Below, piece by piece: positions 1-6,592 of a stretch of 7,038 nucleotides of DNA (position 1 is the stretch's first letter; each line of letters opens with the position of its first letter). Made by a program: the position numbers and the translations under genes. A model generated the notes under the pieces. It did no database searches. It saw only the letters and a program-made list of their open reading frames with translations, and had not been told where the DNA came from. The stretch spans positions 1 to 7,038 of the forward strand of contig CAJTML010000108.1 in NCBI GenBank assembly GCA_910577495.1, given 5' to 3'. Source of the DNA: an uncultured Eggerthellaceae bacterium (GTDB taxonomy: Bacteria; Actinomycetota; Coriobacteriia; Coriobacteriales; Eggerthellaceae).

Positions 1-1
1 T

Positions 2-2011
2 GGCGTGCTTAATGGCACTCCTACCGGTGTCATCAATAGTGCACTCTTGCCAACAGGAGACATCGTACCGGTTCCTGGCTTCAGCAAAGGTGTTGCTAAC
101 TCTCGTCTCATTCAAAAGACTGGTGGCACCGTTTTGTCAGTTGGTCACGACATGGCTGGTATTGTTTTTGCATTCGTTCATCTCTCGCAGCCGCAAAGTG
201 CAATTGAAGACATTGCAAACGCTAAAACTATTGTTGCCTGGGGTGCAAATCCTGCCGAAGCGTCATTCTGCCGCAGCGCATGGAACTGGATTTGCAAAGG
301 TCGCGAAAATGGCGCAAGCCTCATTGCCATTGACCCACTCTTTACCTCCACAGCCGCTCATGCTGATGAGTGGGTACCTGTTCGCACAGGTACTGATGCA
401 GCACTTATGTGCGGCATGATTAACTACATTGTTGACAATGACCTTGTTAATGAAGACTATCTGCGCAATGGCTCAATTGCACCGTTTTTGATTGACGAAA
501 ATGGAACCTATATGCGTCTTTCAAACATCGGCCAAGCCGAAGCAGGAGCCGACGATGACGTACCGATTGTTTGGGATGAAGACGCCCAAGACTTTGTAGC
601 CCACACCCAAGCTACCAAGCCTGCATACACTGGTACGTTTGATGTTGAAGGCACCTCTGTTCGCACGGTATATGATGCCGCCATGGAAAACATTGCGCCC
701 TTTACCGTTGAGTTCGCCGCGCAAGAGTGCGACATTCCTGCATCTCAGATTGAAGGTTTGGCTCGTCGCGTAGCAACCGAAGGTCCGACCAGCTTCTATA
801 TCAACTACGGTCTTGAGCACACCTACGAGTCATGGCGTATTTACTACCTTATTGGCCTTTTGGTTTCAATCACCGGCAGCGCAGGCGTTCCAGGTGCCTC
901 TTATGTAGGCAGTATTGGCCTTGATCACACCAGCGCTACCACCTTTGTTCGTCCGCAGGTCTTTAATACCGATATGTTCACACTTGAAGATGCAGTTCCT
1001 GGTGGTCACTTTACTGGTGACTGGATTGTCCAAATTGCAGAAACTGGTCAGTGGGCCGGCAAAGACTTCCATATGGGCACATTGGTAAACATGTGCGCAA
1101 ACCCACTTGATAACTTCCAAGGTGCGTCAGCACTCTTGAAAGCATATGATGCGATTGACTACATCATCACCATTGATTCCATCATGACCACAACCGCTCA
1201 CTACTCAGACTTAGTGCTTCCCTGCTGCATGCCATGGGAGACCTATGAGTACCTTGACGGTGGCATCTTTGAACAAAAAGCTATTGATCCTGTCGGCGAA
1301 GCACGTTCTGACTTCGACATCATCAAAGCTGTGGCGGTAAAGATGGGCTATGACGACCTGCTTCCCAAAGATGGCTTGGACTATCTGCGCGAATACCTGG
1401 ATACGCCTGAAAATATTGAGGCTGGCGCGGGATTTGATGCCCTCTACGAAAATGGCGTTGTCATGGGTGATTACAAATGCGATTCGCACGTAACACCTGA
1501 GTACAACGAGTTTGGTCGCACGCAGTTCTACATGGAATATCTCATGCCGCGCGATAGTTGGGGTCAGATGTTCGGTCTTCAGGATCGTCTGCCTTACTAC
1601 AAACCCTCCATTGAGGCATATGCTGACAACCCAGACCGCGAGAAGTACCCGCTCTATGGCTTCAGTGGACATGATCTCTATCACGGTCAAACCTTGTGGC
1701 AGCATCACCCCTGGCTTGATGACTATCGTAAAGTTGACGGCAAACCGTTCTGCCGCATTCACACGGAAGCAGCAGCCGCGCGTGGTATCAAAACAGGTGA
1801 CACGGTTCGCGTTTACAACGACCACGGTACGTGCGTATTAAATGCGCTGGTCACTGAGGGTATTCGTAAAGATCACATCTGGGTTCCTCATGGCTTTGCT
1901 TGGGATGAGTTTGACGAAGGCACCGCTCAGCAACTGACGCGCTGGTGCCCCGATGACGTAACCAGCAACAATAACTTTAATGACTGGATCTGCGAAGTAG
2001 AGAAGATCTAG
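2..2011 (+). CDS. Molybdopterin-dependent oxidoreductase catalytic subunit (DMSO reductase superfamily), 5'-truncated
   Basis: Catalytic A subunit of a membrane-associated Mo/W-bisPGD enzyme that would reduce or oxidise an unknown substrate using electrons from the downstream iron-sulfur subunit. The reading frame is open to the window edge, so the start, any Tat signal and the N-terminal iron-sulfur domain lie outside; 669 codons remain of a family usually of about 750-900. Residues below are numbered from the GTG at position 5, which is probably internal. Visible family marks are the DP(L)FTSTA...ADEW-PVRTGTDAAL stretch (about 110-134), NMCANPLDN (362-370), the YSDLVLP...E segment (400-412), and the C-terminal pterin-binding domain from GFSGHDLYHG (552) through PHGFAW (628-633). 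The 'PFLIDENGTYMR' insertion resembles the acetylene hydratase/transhydroxylase and catechol-dehydroxylase side of the superfamily more than classical DmsA; that placement is from memory. The substrate cannot be read from the sequence. The next gene follows after 13 bases. Confidence 0.93.
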   Translation, partial: GVLNGTPTGVINSALLPTGDIVPVPGFSKGVANSRLIQKTGGTVLSVGHDMAGIVFAFVHLSQPQSAIEDIANAKTIVAWGANPAEASFCRSAWNWICKGRENGASLIAIDPLFTSTAAHADEWVPVRTGTDAALMCGMINYIVDNDLVNEDYLRNGSIAPFLIDENGTYMRLSNIGQAEAGADDDVPIVWDEDAQDFVAHTQATKPAYTGTFDVEGTSVRTVYDAAMENIAPFTVEFAAQECDIPASQIEGLARRVATEGPTSFYINYGLEHTYESWRIYYLIGLLVSITGSAGVPGASYVGSIGLDHTSATTFVRPQVFNTDMFTLEDAVPGGHFTGDWIVQIAETGQWAGKDFHMGTLVNMCANPLDNFQGASALLKAYDAIDYIITIDSIMTTTAHYSDLVLPCCMPWETYEYLDGGIFEQKAIDPVGEARSDFDIIKAVAVKMGYDDLLPKDGLDYLREYLDTPENIEAGAGFDALYENGVVMGDYKCDSHVTPEYNEFGRTQFYMEYLMPRDSWGQMFGLQDRLPYYKPSIEAYADNPDREKYPLYGFSGHDLYHGQTLWQHHPWLDDYRKVDGKPFCRIHTEAAAARGIKTGDTVRVYNDHGTCVLNALVTEGIRKDHIWVPHGFAWDEFDEGTAQQLTRWCPDDVTSNNNFNDWICEVEKI

Positions 2012-2024
2012 AGGAGGGTTTGAT

Positions 2025-2651
2025 ATGACGAAGTATGGAATGGCGGTTGACACTAACCGCTGCACAGGATGCAACATGTGCTCAATGGTATGCCGCGTCG
2101 GACACAATCTTCCCAATGGTGTTATGTACTCTCGCGCGGTAACTGAGGGCGGCGATGGCTTTCGTGCTGCAGGTGGTAGCTACCCTGATAAGGTGCAGAT
2201 GAGCTTTTATACGCTGGCATGCCAACACTGCGATGACCCTGCGTGTGTAGACATCTGCCCCACTGGCGCCTCCAAAAAGCGTGAAGAGGATGGTTTGGTG
2301 GTTGTTGAGGCAGCAGAGTGTATTGGCTGCGAAAGCTGCATTGCAGCGTGCCCCTATGACGGCGTTCGCGTTAAGCTTGACACCGATCCAAGCTACCCGC
2401 TTGACTTTGAAATGGGTGACCAGCGCGCTCCGAAGCACGTCGGCTCTACGGTCGAAAAGTGCACGTTCTGCGCTGAGCTCATTGACGCAGGTGAACGTCC
2501 AATGTGTATTGACATCTGCCCAGCAGTTGCCCGCTACTTTGGTGACTTAGATGATCCCAACTCAGAGATCTCACAAGTACTGGCCACGCGTGAATACACG
2601 CAACTTCTTGAAGATCAGGGCACCGGTCCTAACGTGTACTTCTTGAAGTAA
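2025..2651 (+). CDS. Four-cluster [4Fe-4S] ferredoxin-type electron-transfer subunit (DmsB/NrfC-like)
   Basis: Electron-transfer B subunit that would carry electrons between a membrane quinol-reactive partner and the molybdenum subunit encoded just upstream. The 208-residue protein is a normal length for the family. It holds four cysteine groups: C13-x2-C16-x2-C19-x3-C23, C66-x2-C69-x4-C74-x3-C78, C99-x2-C102-x2-C105-x3-C109, and C146-x2-C149-x11-C161-x3-C165. All 16 cysteines needed for four cubane clusters are present, with no tryptophan substitution of the NarH kind. There is no signal peptide, as expected for a subunit that is exported, if at all, together with its A partner. The ATG is supported by a strong GAGGAGGG at 2011-2018, which overlaps the last base of the upstream stop codon, so the two genes are very likely co-transcribed. 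The name DmsB would imply a substrate that is not shown here, so no symbol is given. Confidence 0.95.
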   Translation: MTKYGMAVDTNRCTGCNMCSMVCRVGHNLPNGVMYSRAVTEGGDGFRAAGGSYPDKVQMSFYTLACQHCDDPACVDICPTGASKKREEDGLVVVEAAECIGCESCIAACPYDGVRVKLDTDPSYPLDFEMGDQRAPKHVGSTVEKCTFCAELIDAGERPMCIDICPAVARYFGDLDDPNSEISQVLATREYTQLLEDQGTGPNVYFLK

Positions 2652-2671
2652 GCTTATCCACATCCAATCAT

Positions 2672-2710
2672 AAACGGACCGATGACCCTCCCGTCGGTCC
2701 GTTTTCTTAA
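2672..2710 (+). terminator. Intrinsic terminator or attenuator hairpin between the iron-sulfur subunit and chaperone genes
   Basis: An 11-bp perfect stem pairs 2672-2682 (AAACGGACCGA) with 2694-2704 (TCGGTCCGTTT) and is followed by a T-rich tract (TTTTCTT from 2702). It lies in the 72-base gap after the B subunit. The chaperone gene starts only 14 bases after the T tract, leaving no room for a new promoter. It may therefore act as a partial terminator that lowers expression of the downstream genes rather than as an operon end. Function is inferred from structure alone. Confidence 0.8.
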
Positions 2711-2723
2711 ACGAGGTAGCATC

Positions 2724-3395
2724 ATGACTGAAATCACTAAAGCTTCTTCTGCTGAGATCTGGCATAATCGTGCCGTTGCATATGAGCTTTGTGCACATGG
2801 CTTTTTATTACCTACGCGCTTGTTGGCTGAAGTTTTATCAAGTGGCGAATACCAGATTAGTTGTGAAGAAGTTCTTGGGCAGCTTGGCACATCCAAGCAA
2901 ACGGTGCACGTCATTACCGATCTTATGAAAGCCTATCAAGACCGCAATGTCGACGAGCTTTTCCATGAGCTTCGCCAGGCCTACACGATGCTTTTTGTTG
3001 GTGAAAAACTCCCGGCTTTCACGCCATTTGTAGGCATCTTTTCCGCTCAGCAACGCGGCGAAGACGGCGTGCTGTTTCTCACCAAGGAGTCGCTTGATAT
3101 AGAGCGCATCATGAAACGCTGTGCGGTTGGTAAAAATGTTGAAGAAGGGCAATCAAACGATCCACTGGATCATATTGGAAGCATGTGTGAGTTCTTGGAG
3201 TTCCTTTGCTTAACCTACGCACAAGCCATTACTCCTCCCGATCATGCACATATCAACAAAGATGACTACGAGACTATTGTTGACACCTATATTTCGCCCT
3301 ACGCCCACGCGCTAGCCACACAAATCAACGACCTTACCAAAGCACCCTTCTACCAAGCGCTTGCATTCATGCTTGAAGCAGTGGTTCAGTCATAG
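2724..3395 (+). CDS. TorD/DmsD-family molybdoenzyme chaperone
   Basis: Cytoplasmic chaperone predicted to bind the apo catalytic subunit (and its Tat leader if present), assisting cofactor insertion and holding back export until folding is complete. The 223-residue, largely helical protein is a usual size for TorD-like proteins. Family marks are LRQAYTMLFVG (83-93), the NDPLDHIGSMCEFLEFL stretch (145-161), which matches the D-H-x-x-x-E-type signature helix, and a C-terminal YISPYAHAL...APFYQAL segment (189-214). The start chosen is the ATG at 2724, with GAGG at 2713-2716 seven bases upstream. An in-frame ATG at 2682 is rejected because it falls inside the terminator stem and would add 14 unlike residues. 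The partner is most likely the molybdenum subunit two genes upstream. The next gene begins 13 bases after the stop. Confidence 0.88.
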   Translation: MTEITKASSAEIWHNRAVAYELCAHGFLLPTRLLAEVLSSGEYQISCEEVLGQLGTSKQTVHVITDLMKAYQDRNVDELFHELRQAYTMLFVGEKLPAFTPFVGIFSAQQRGEDGVLFLTKESLDIERIMKRCAVGKNVEEGQSNDPLDHIGSMCEFLEFLCLTYAQAITPPDHAHINKDDYETIVDTYISPYAHALATQINDLTKAPFYQALAFMLEAVVQS

Positions 3396-3408
3396 GGAAA
3401 GGCCTGCC

Positions 3409-4146
3409 ATGGACTTTTTAATAATCTTGCTTGTTACCTGTGTTGCAGTTTTTGTTTTGGCGAAACCTATTGCGCGTTTTCCGCTTGCATTTTACGTGCT
3501 CTCCATTGTTTTAGTTATTGCACTTTTTGCAGGTAGTGCTGGGTATCTTGGTACCTATTGGAAGCCGCTCATTATTTTGCTGCAACGCTGCATGCTTCCG
3601 CTTGCGCTCTTTACCATAGTTATGTTTATCGGAGCATTTTCGAAGTCATCCTGGGTTGGCAAAAAGCTTCGCCCTATTCGTGCAGAATTATCAATTATTG
3701 CGTGCCTGCTGTGCCTTGGGCACGTCTGCCAGTATTTAACACCGTATCTTTCTCGCGCGCTTGAAGGATCAATGAGCGCATCCATGGCAACCTCATTTGC
3801 CATCTCAATGGGACTTTTAGTATTACTGGTGGTGCTTGGTATTACATCCTTTGGGTTTGTAAAAAAGCACATGTCAACTGCACTTTGGAAAAACGTACAG
3901 CGCTTTGCTTACCTGTTCTTTGGTCTCATTTACTTGCATCTCATTTTTATGATTGCACCTGCCGCGCTCCACGGTGGCAAACAGGCAATTTTGAGCGTAG
4001 TGATTTATTCGACCATCTTTTTAGCTTACGCCATCGCCAGATTGGTATTTTGGCGCAAACAAGTTGCACAGATCACCTCAACGCAAGCTGCCGCCCAAAC
4101 AAATGCTTCGTTAGCGTCCGATCCCCTGCTTGACTGCGTCGGGTAA
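3409..4146 (+). CDS. Ferric-reductase-like / MsrQ-type multi-spanning membrane haem protein
   Basis: A 245-residue integral membrane protein with about six hydrophobic segments (about 1-18, 24-47, 53-77, 93-112, 128-150, 164-184, plus 192-214). It resembles the ferric reductase-like transmembrane domain family (MsrQ/YedZ, cytochrome b-like). Candidate haem ligands are H105 (LCLGHV) and H177 (GLIYLH). The motif LRPIRAELSII (88-97 region) precedes the H105 helix. At the place where MsrQ-type proteins carry a histidine 13 residues before the last ligand, this protein has Q164 (NVQRFAYL). It could oxidise quinol and hand electrons to the iron-sulfur subunit, given its position last in the molybdoenzyme operon, but that is inference. 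The ATG at 3409 is chosen for GGGAAAGG at 3395-3402, six bases upstream; starting at 3361 would add a soluble stretch inside the chaperone gene. Its last 36 bases overlap the convergent SPFH gene. Confidence 0.8.
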   Translation: MDFLIILLVTCVAVFVLAKPIARFPLAFYVLSIVLVIALFAGSAGYLGTYWKPLIILLQRCMLPLALFTIVMFIGAFSKSSWVGKKLRPIRAELSIIACLLCLGHVCQYLTPYLSRALEGSMSASMATSFAISMGLLVLLVVLGITSFGFVKKHMSTALWKNVQRFAYLFFGLIYLHLIFMIAPAALHGGKQAILSVVIYSTIFLAYAIARLVFWRKQVAQITSTQAAAQTNASLASDPLLDCVG

Positions 4147-5064
4147 AACATCCCCAAACCCTTCGCTAAAGCTACTTGGAACAACCACCGTACCGCCCGT
4201 TTCTTTAACGGACTCATAAAGTAGGTGCATGGTACGAAGACGAAGTGCCGCATCTTCGGTGTCATAAGCATCTGACACCTCTTCAAGCATAGCAGCAATG
4301 TCTTGTTCTGCTTCCATAAGGATTAACCGAGCTTTACGTTGCTGCTCTGCTTGAGCTTCAACACTCATGACGTCTTGCAACTCTTGTGGCAACAAAATAT
4401 CACGCACTTTAACCGACATAACCGATAAACCCCACCGGGATGCTTCGTCTTCTAGTGTTGCCTGGATCTCGGCATCCAATTGCTCGCGGCGAATAGCAAC
4501 CTCTGCCGCAGATAATCTACCAATGGCATCACGAAGCGCCACTTGTGCAGCAAGCTCTACGGTGCGGCTAAAATCACTGCACTCAGTGCAGGCCGCCTTG
4601 GCGTCATACACCATCCAAAGCATGACAGCGTTTACGTCAAGCGGAACCAAATCTGAAGTGAGGGTTTCTTTAGCGTCAAACGTGGTGGCGCGAATTCTGC
4701 AGTCAATACGCGCTGAATTTTGCTCAATAAAGGGTATCGTCCAGAAAAGACCCGGTCCTGAAACTCGATTAAACCGCCCAAGGCGAAGCACCACTACGCG
4801 CTCCCATTGTTGCGCAATATGCACGCCCATTGAAGCCAACAGAGCCAACAAAAACGAAACGAAGAACATGACAGGTTCAATGGAACCAAAACACAGCCAC
4901 CCCAACGCAAAAACGAGCGCATAAACAACCACAAAAAGCGCAATGGTAAAAAGCGCAATACCAACGGATGACGTGTGCTCTCCTTGCGGCTGCCCCTTAT
5001 CTGATCCTGCAAACCAGCTATCCATCTGCGTTTCAGCTACTTCCAGCTGTCTTGCCTTCCTCAT
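4111..5064 (-). CDS. SPFH-domain (stomatin/slipin-like) membrane protein
   Basis: Membrane-associated scaffold protein of the stomatin/prohibitin/flotillin class, thought to form oligomeric rings or microdomains that organise membrane complexes. The 317-residue protein has a short charged N-terminus, two adjacent hydrophobic segments (about 33-59 and 64-83), then the SPFH domain opening with QQWERVVVLRLGRF (85-98) and GPGLFWTIPFIE (103-114). The slipin-like part continues through LVPLDVNAVMLWMV (139-152). After it comes an alanine/glutamate-rich helical region (about 185-265: AAEVAIRREQLDAEI, EAQAEQQRKARL) likely to be coiled coil. The ATG directly abuts the TAA of the regulator gene upstream (TAAATG), so translation is probably coupled; GAAAGG lies a few bases upstream. 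No NfeD-type partner, usual for many slipins, is seen in the window. The 3' end overlaps the convergent membrane-protein gene. Confidence 0.92.
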   Translation of the reverse strand: MRKARQLEVAETQMDSWFAGSDKGQPQGEHTSSVGIALFTIALFVVVYALVFALGWLCFGSIEPVMFFVSFLLALLASMGVHIAQQWERVVVLRLGRFNRVSGPGLFWTIPFIEQNSARIDCRIRATTFDAKETLTSDLVPLDVNAVMLWMVYDAKAACTECSDFSRTVELAAQVALRDAIGRLSAAEVAIRREQLDAEIQATLEDEASRWGLSVMSVKVRDILLPQELQDVMSVEAQAEQQRKARLILMEAEQDIAAMLEEVSDAYDTEDAALRLRTMHLLYESVKETGGTVVVPSSFSEGFGDVLPDAVKQGIGR

Positions 5065-5547
5065 TTATGCGCCTTTCTCTTCGGCGTTATCATCCACCAC
5101 CAACTCAATGACGTTCGTTCCGGGAACTGCTCGTGGTTTGCTTTCTTCCATCTTGAGTTTTTGGACATAGCGCTTCATTTGATTAACAGTCTCGTCGTAA
5201 CTCAAGCCCAACTCTTTACAAGACTTCAAGCATTCACTTAAAAGCGCGGTAACCTCGGCATACTCTTCCACCGCAGCAGGCGATGCCACGTCACTAACAA
5301 ACACACCTTTACCTCGTACAGAATTGACGTATCCATCCGAAGCCAGGCTCAAATACGACTTATTGACAGTATTGAAATTAATGGAAAGCGCTACAGCAAG
5401 TTCGCGAATTTTTGGTAGCTGATCTCCCGGTTTAATCTTTCCGGTGTTAATAAGTCCAGCAATATATCTTCTTAATTGCAACCACAATGGGGAGGTGGAA
5501 TCTTCATCCGGCTCAAAAGTAAACTCTTCAACTGATAGCAAAGCCAC
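5065..5547 (-). CDS. GntR-family transcriptional regulator, YtrA subfamily
   Basis: DNA-binding regulator of 160 residues. A winged helix-turn-helix fills residues about 19-86: SPLWLQLRRYIAGLI, GKIKPGDQLPKIRELA, then the recognition helix NFNTVNKSYLSL and the wing DGYVNSVRGKGVFV. A short helical C-terminal region (about 92-135) follows instead of a large effector domain, which is the YtrA pattern, with a further 25-residue acidic tail. YtrA-type proteins usually control ABC transporter genes in their own operon; here the neighbours are an NrfD anchor and an SPFH protein. The start chosen is GTG at 5547, ten bases after GGAGGAG. A GTG at 5556 that overlaps the upstream stop as GTGA is the alternative but sits almost on the ribosome site. 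A longer reading back to 5661 lies inside the NrfD gene and is unlikely. It probably autoregulates the operon, but no effector is visible. Confidence 0.9.
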   Translation of the reverse strand: MALLSVEEFTFEPDEDSTSPLWLQLRRYIAGLINTGKIKPGDQLPKIRELAVALSINFNTVNKSYLSLASDGYVNSVRGKGVFVSDVASPAAVEEYAEVTALLSECLKSCKELGLSYDETVNQMKRYVQKLKMEESKPRAVPGTNVIELVVDDNAEEKGA

Positions 5548-5552
5548 GCAGA

Positions 5553-6461
5553 TCACACTCCTCCAAGTATGGCTACCGGGTGTAGTCCCGCTTCCACAAT
5601 ACAAAAACGCATGGCGAAAGCACCTAAAATTACTACACACGCTATGGTAACCCAAATCCAACTTTGCGAATGGCTTCTTGCAATGAGCTCAAGAATCAAC
5701 GGAACAATTAGACCACCTACTACAAATACACCAATAAAGAGCGGCGAAAGCACGCCAGAAAGCAACAACAACCCCGATTGCGCCCGAATCGGCGTCTCTC
5801 CTGATAGCCCCGACAACACGGAAATCGCAATAAGTGCAACAGCCACTACTAATTCAAACACCAAAATAATTGAGTCAGCTTTATAAAATGCCAGTGGCGA
5901 AAATCTGAGCACTCTCATATCTCCTGCAAACCACGCAAACGGCAAAGCGAGCGCCATGCCACAAGAGAGCGATGACAGCAGAAAGAGTACAGGAATAAGC
6001 CAGGTATCCCAAAATGACACCGAAGGAATACTCGCAAGAAAGATTCCAGTATAAAGCGCTACCGATACACCCAACACAAGCACTAAAACATGGAGAAGCA
6101 TCATAAGTCGGCGGGAGCCCACACGCTGTGAGCCTTGCCACATGATTGACAAAGCCACAGAAACTATCAGGAGCGCAACCAAGAGATACACACCCACTGA
6201 AAGAATAGTGAGACGCTTTGGAAAGATAAGATAGACCAGCGCATCATAGTTACCTGCGTCGACCAACAAAAAGAGACACCCAGCAACAACCATGAGAGCA
6301 ACTGCTCTAAAACATAGCGTGTAGAATTTGCGATACGCAGCTTGCGCTGTTTTACTCAGGCCATTCCAGTTCACACTAAGTGCAAGCACCCCAGCAATAA
6401 CGCTCAAGCCGCCCCCTGCTCCTCCCAAGAAGAGGTAGCAGACAATGGCAAAACTAAACAT
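5553..6461 (-). CDS. NrfD/PsrC-family quinone-reactive membrane anchor subunit
   Basis: Polytopic membrane subunit of the type that exchanges electrons between the quinone pool and a DmsB/NrfC-like iron-sulfur subunit. The 302 residues hold about eight hydrophobic segments (about 5-27, 49-67, 83-107, 118-140, 152-175, 194-216, 231-260, 267-287), matching the eight-helix NrfD/PsrC core and normal family length. Family marks are YLFLGGAGGGLSVIAG near the N-terminus, LYTGIFLASIPSVSFWDTW (136-154), FSPLAFYKADSIILVFEL (187-204), and the closing RFCIVEAGLHP (285-295). No iron-sulfur or catalytic subunit lies beside it on this strand; the only candidate partners in the window are the convergent plus-strand A and B subunits. 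AGGGGAG ends four bases before the ATG. It is first of a three-gene operon and its stop overlaps the regulator's region, so the three genes are probably co-transcribed. Confidence 0.9.
   Translation of the reverse strand: MFSFAIVCYLFLGGAGGGLSVIAGVLALSVNWNGLSKTAQAAYRKFYTLCFRAVALMVVAGCLFLLVDAGNYDALVYLIFPKRLTILSVGVYLLVALLIVSVALSIMWQGSQRVGSRRLMMLLHVLVLVLGVSVALYTGIFLASIPSVSFWDTWLIPVLFLLSSLSCGMALALPFAWFAGDMRVLRFSPLAFYKADSIILVFELVVAVALIAISVLSGLSGETPIRAQSGLLLLSGVLSPLFIGVFVVGGLIVPLILELIARSHSQSWIWVTIACVVILGAFAMRFCIVEAGLHPVAILGGV
5558..5564 (-). promoter_or_regulatory. Ribosome binding site of the GntR regulator, inside the end of the NrfD gene
   Basis: GGAGGAG on the minus strand encodes the Gly-Gly of the NrfD C-terminus. 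It lies two bases before GTG 5556 and ten before GTG 5547, which favours the second as the start. Confidence 0.7.
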
Positions 6462-6488
6462 GTTGCTCCCCTCGTCTCCTTAGATACA

Positions 6489-6517
6489 ATCCTAGGATAA
6501 ACCAGGATCACATGCAA
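6489..6517 (-). promoter_or_regulatory. Candidate promoter and overlapping palindromic operator of the NrfD-GntR-SPFH operon
   Basis: On the minus strand, TTGCAT (6517-6512) and TAGGAT (6494-6489) are separated by 17 bases, placing transcription start about 20 bases before the NrfD ATG. The matches to consensus are modest (3/6 and 4/6). The -10-like box is part of a perfect 10-base palindrome ATCCTAGGAT (6489-6498), and AGGAT recurs one helical turn away at 6504-6508. The local GntR protein is a plausible binder, but this is not shown. Confidence 0.35.
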
Positions 6518-6592
6518 GTAAAAGTTGAGGTCATGTAGGGTTTTACCAGCGTTTTATTGGCATTAGACACAATCGATACATTCGAAGTTAAC

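Noticed and set aside
1211..1825. Open frame of 204 codons on the minus strand inside the catalytic subunit gene
   Set aside because: It is antisense to a clearly conserved molybdoenzyme frame and shows no recognisable domain; its length is a by-product of the codon use of the true gene.
2682..2723. Upstream in-frame ATG for the chaperone gene
   Set aside because: It lies in the terminator stem, has no ribosome site and adds residues unlike TorD proteins; ATG 2724 has GAGG at good spacing.
3361..3408. Earlier ATG for the membrane haem protein
   Set aside because: It would overlap the chaperone's end and put a polar stretch before the first membrane segment; ATG 3409 has GGGAAAGG six bases upstream.
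4118..4141. Weak CCGA/TCGG hairpin in the convergent overlap
   Set aside because: Four base pairs with a long loop and no T tract on either strand is not a credible terminator.
4367..4924. Open frame of 185 codons on the plus strand inside the SPFH gene
   Set aside because: Serine/threonine-rich, low-complexity translation with no family features, opposite a well-supported SPFH protein.
5548..5661. N-terminal extension of the GntR regulator
   Set aside because: The extra residues are cysteine-rich and without domain character and lie entirely within the NrfD coding sequence.
6464..6490. Plus-strand promoter-like TTGCTC / TACAAT with 16-base spacing
   Set aside because: No plus-strand gene follows in the window; the boxes overlap the NrfD leader by chance.
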